Below, in pieces: positions 6,149 to 7,186 of a DNA stretch of 7,186 nt. Source of the DNA: Lachnospiraceae bacterium UBA3645 (GTDB taxonomy: Bacteria; Bacillota; Clostridia; Lachnospirales; Lachnospiraceae). The notes under the pieces are model-generated. The model saw only the letters and a program-made list of their open reading frames with translations, was not told the DNA's origin and made no database searches. Each line of letters opens with the position of its first letter. The stretch's first letter is position 1. The DNA is taken from assembly GCA_002373555.1 (NCBI GenBank), contig DFKM01000090.1:1143-8328 (forward strand), read 5' to 3'. The translations under genes and the position numbers were made by a program.

Positions 6149-7186
<1,038 letters not shown>

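Overview
The window reads as a chromosomal, house-keeping stretch of a bacterium, most likely a Clostridia-type member of the Bacillota. This is inferred from strong AGGAGG-type ribosome binding sites, a U-tract terminator, moderately GC-rich coding sequence with AT-rich gaps, and an LL-diaminopimelate aminotransferase lysine route next to fused full-length carAB. The species cannot be fixed from the sequence alone. Every supported gene is on the minus strand, so transcription runs from high to low coordinates.

In order of transcription: the C-terminal two thirds of CTP synthase (pyrG, entering from the right edge); a 382-bp gap that forms the carA leader; carA and carB (the two carbamoyl-phosphate synthase subunits, overlapping by 8 bp); an 87-bp GC-rich spacer with a hairpin; dapL (LL-diaminopimelate aminotransferase); a 168-bp gap with a good intrinsic terminator; and the first 13 codons of a probable GH5-type glycoside hydrolase running off the left edge.

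Functionally, carAB makes carbamoyl phosphate, the first precursor of pyrimidines (and of arginine), and pyrG makes CTP from UTP at the far end of the same pathway. Both are glutamine-dependent, with class I glutaminase domains in CarA and PyrG. dapL supplies diaminopimelate for lysine and peptidoglycan and may be co-transcribed with carAB, because no strong terminator separates them.

The unusual part is the carA leader. It holds two head-to-head arrays of a 42-bp unit. Each unit has a box AGACCATAAA followed, 30 bp from its start, by a box GTGCAC. The left array (four well-kept units, read on the minus strand) ends directly at the carA ribosome binding site. The right array (read on the plus strand) is AT-rich and degenerate: three of its four units keep the two boxes at nearly the same spacing although the rest has diverged. 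The arrays meet at a perfect TATGGTC/GACCATA inverted repeat. I do not recognise this element. It could be a regulatory operator array, an RNA structure, or a small palindromic repeat family.
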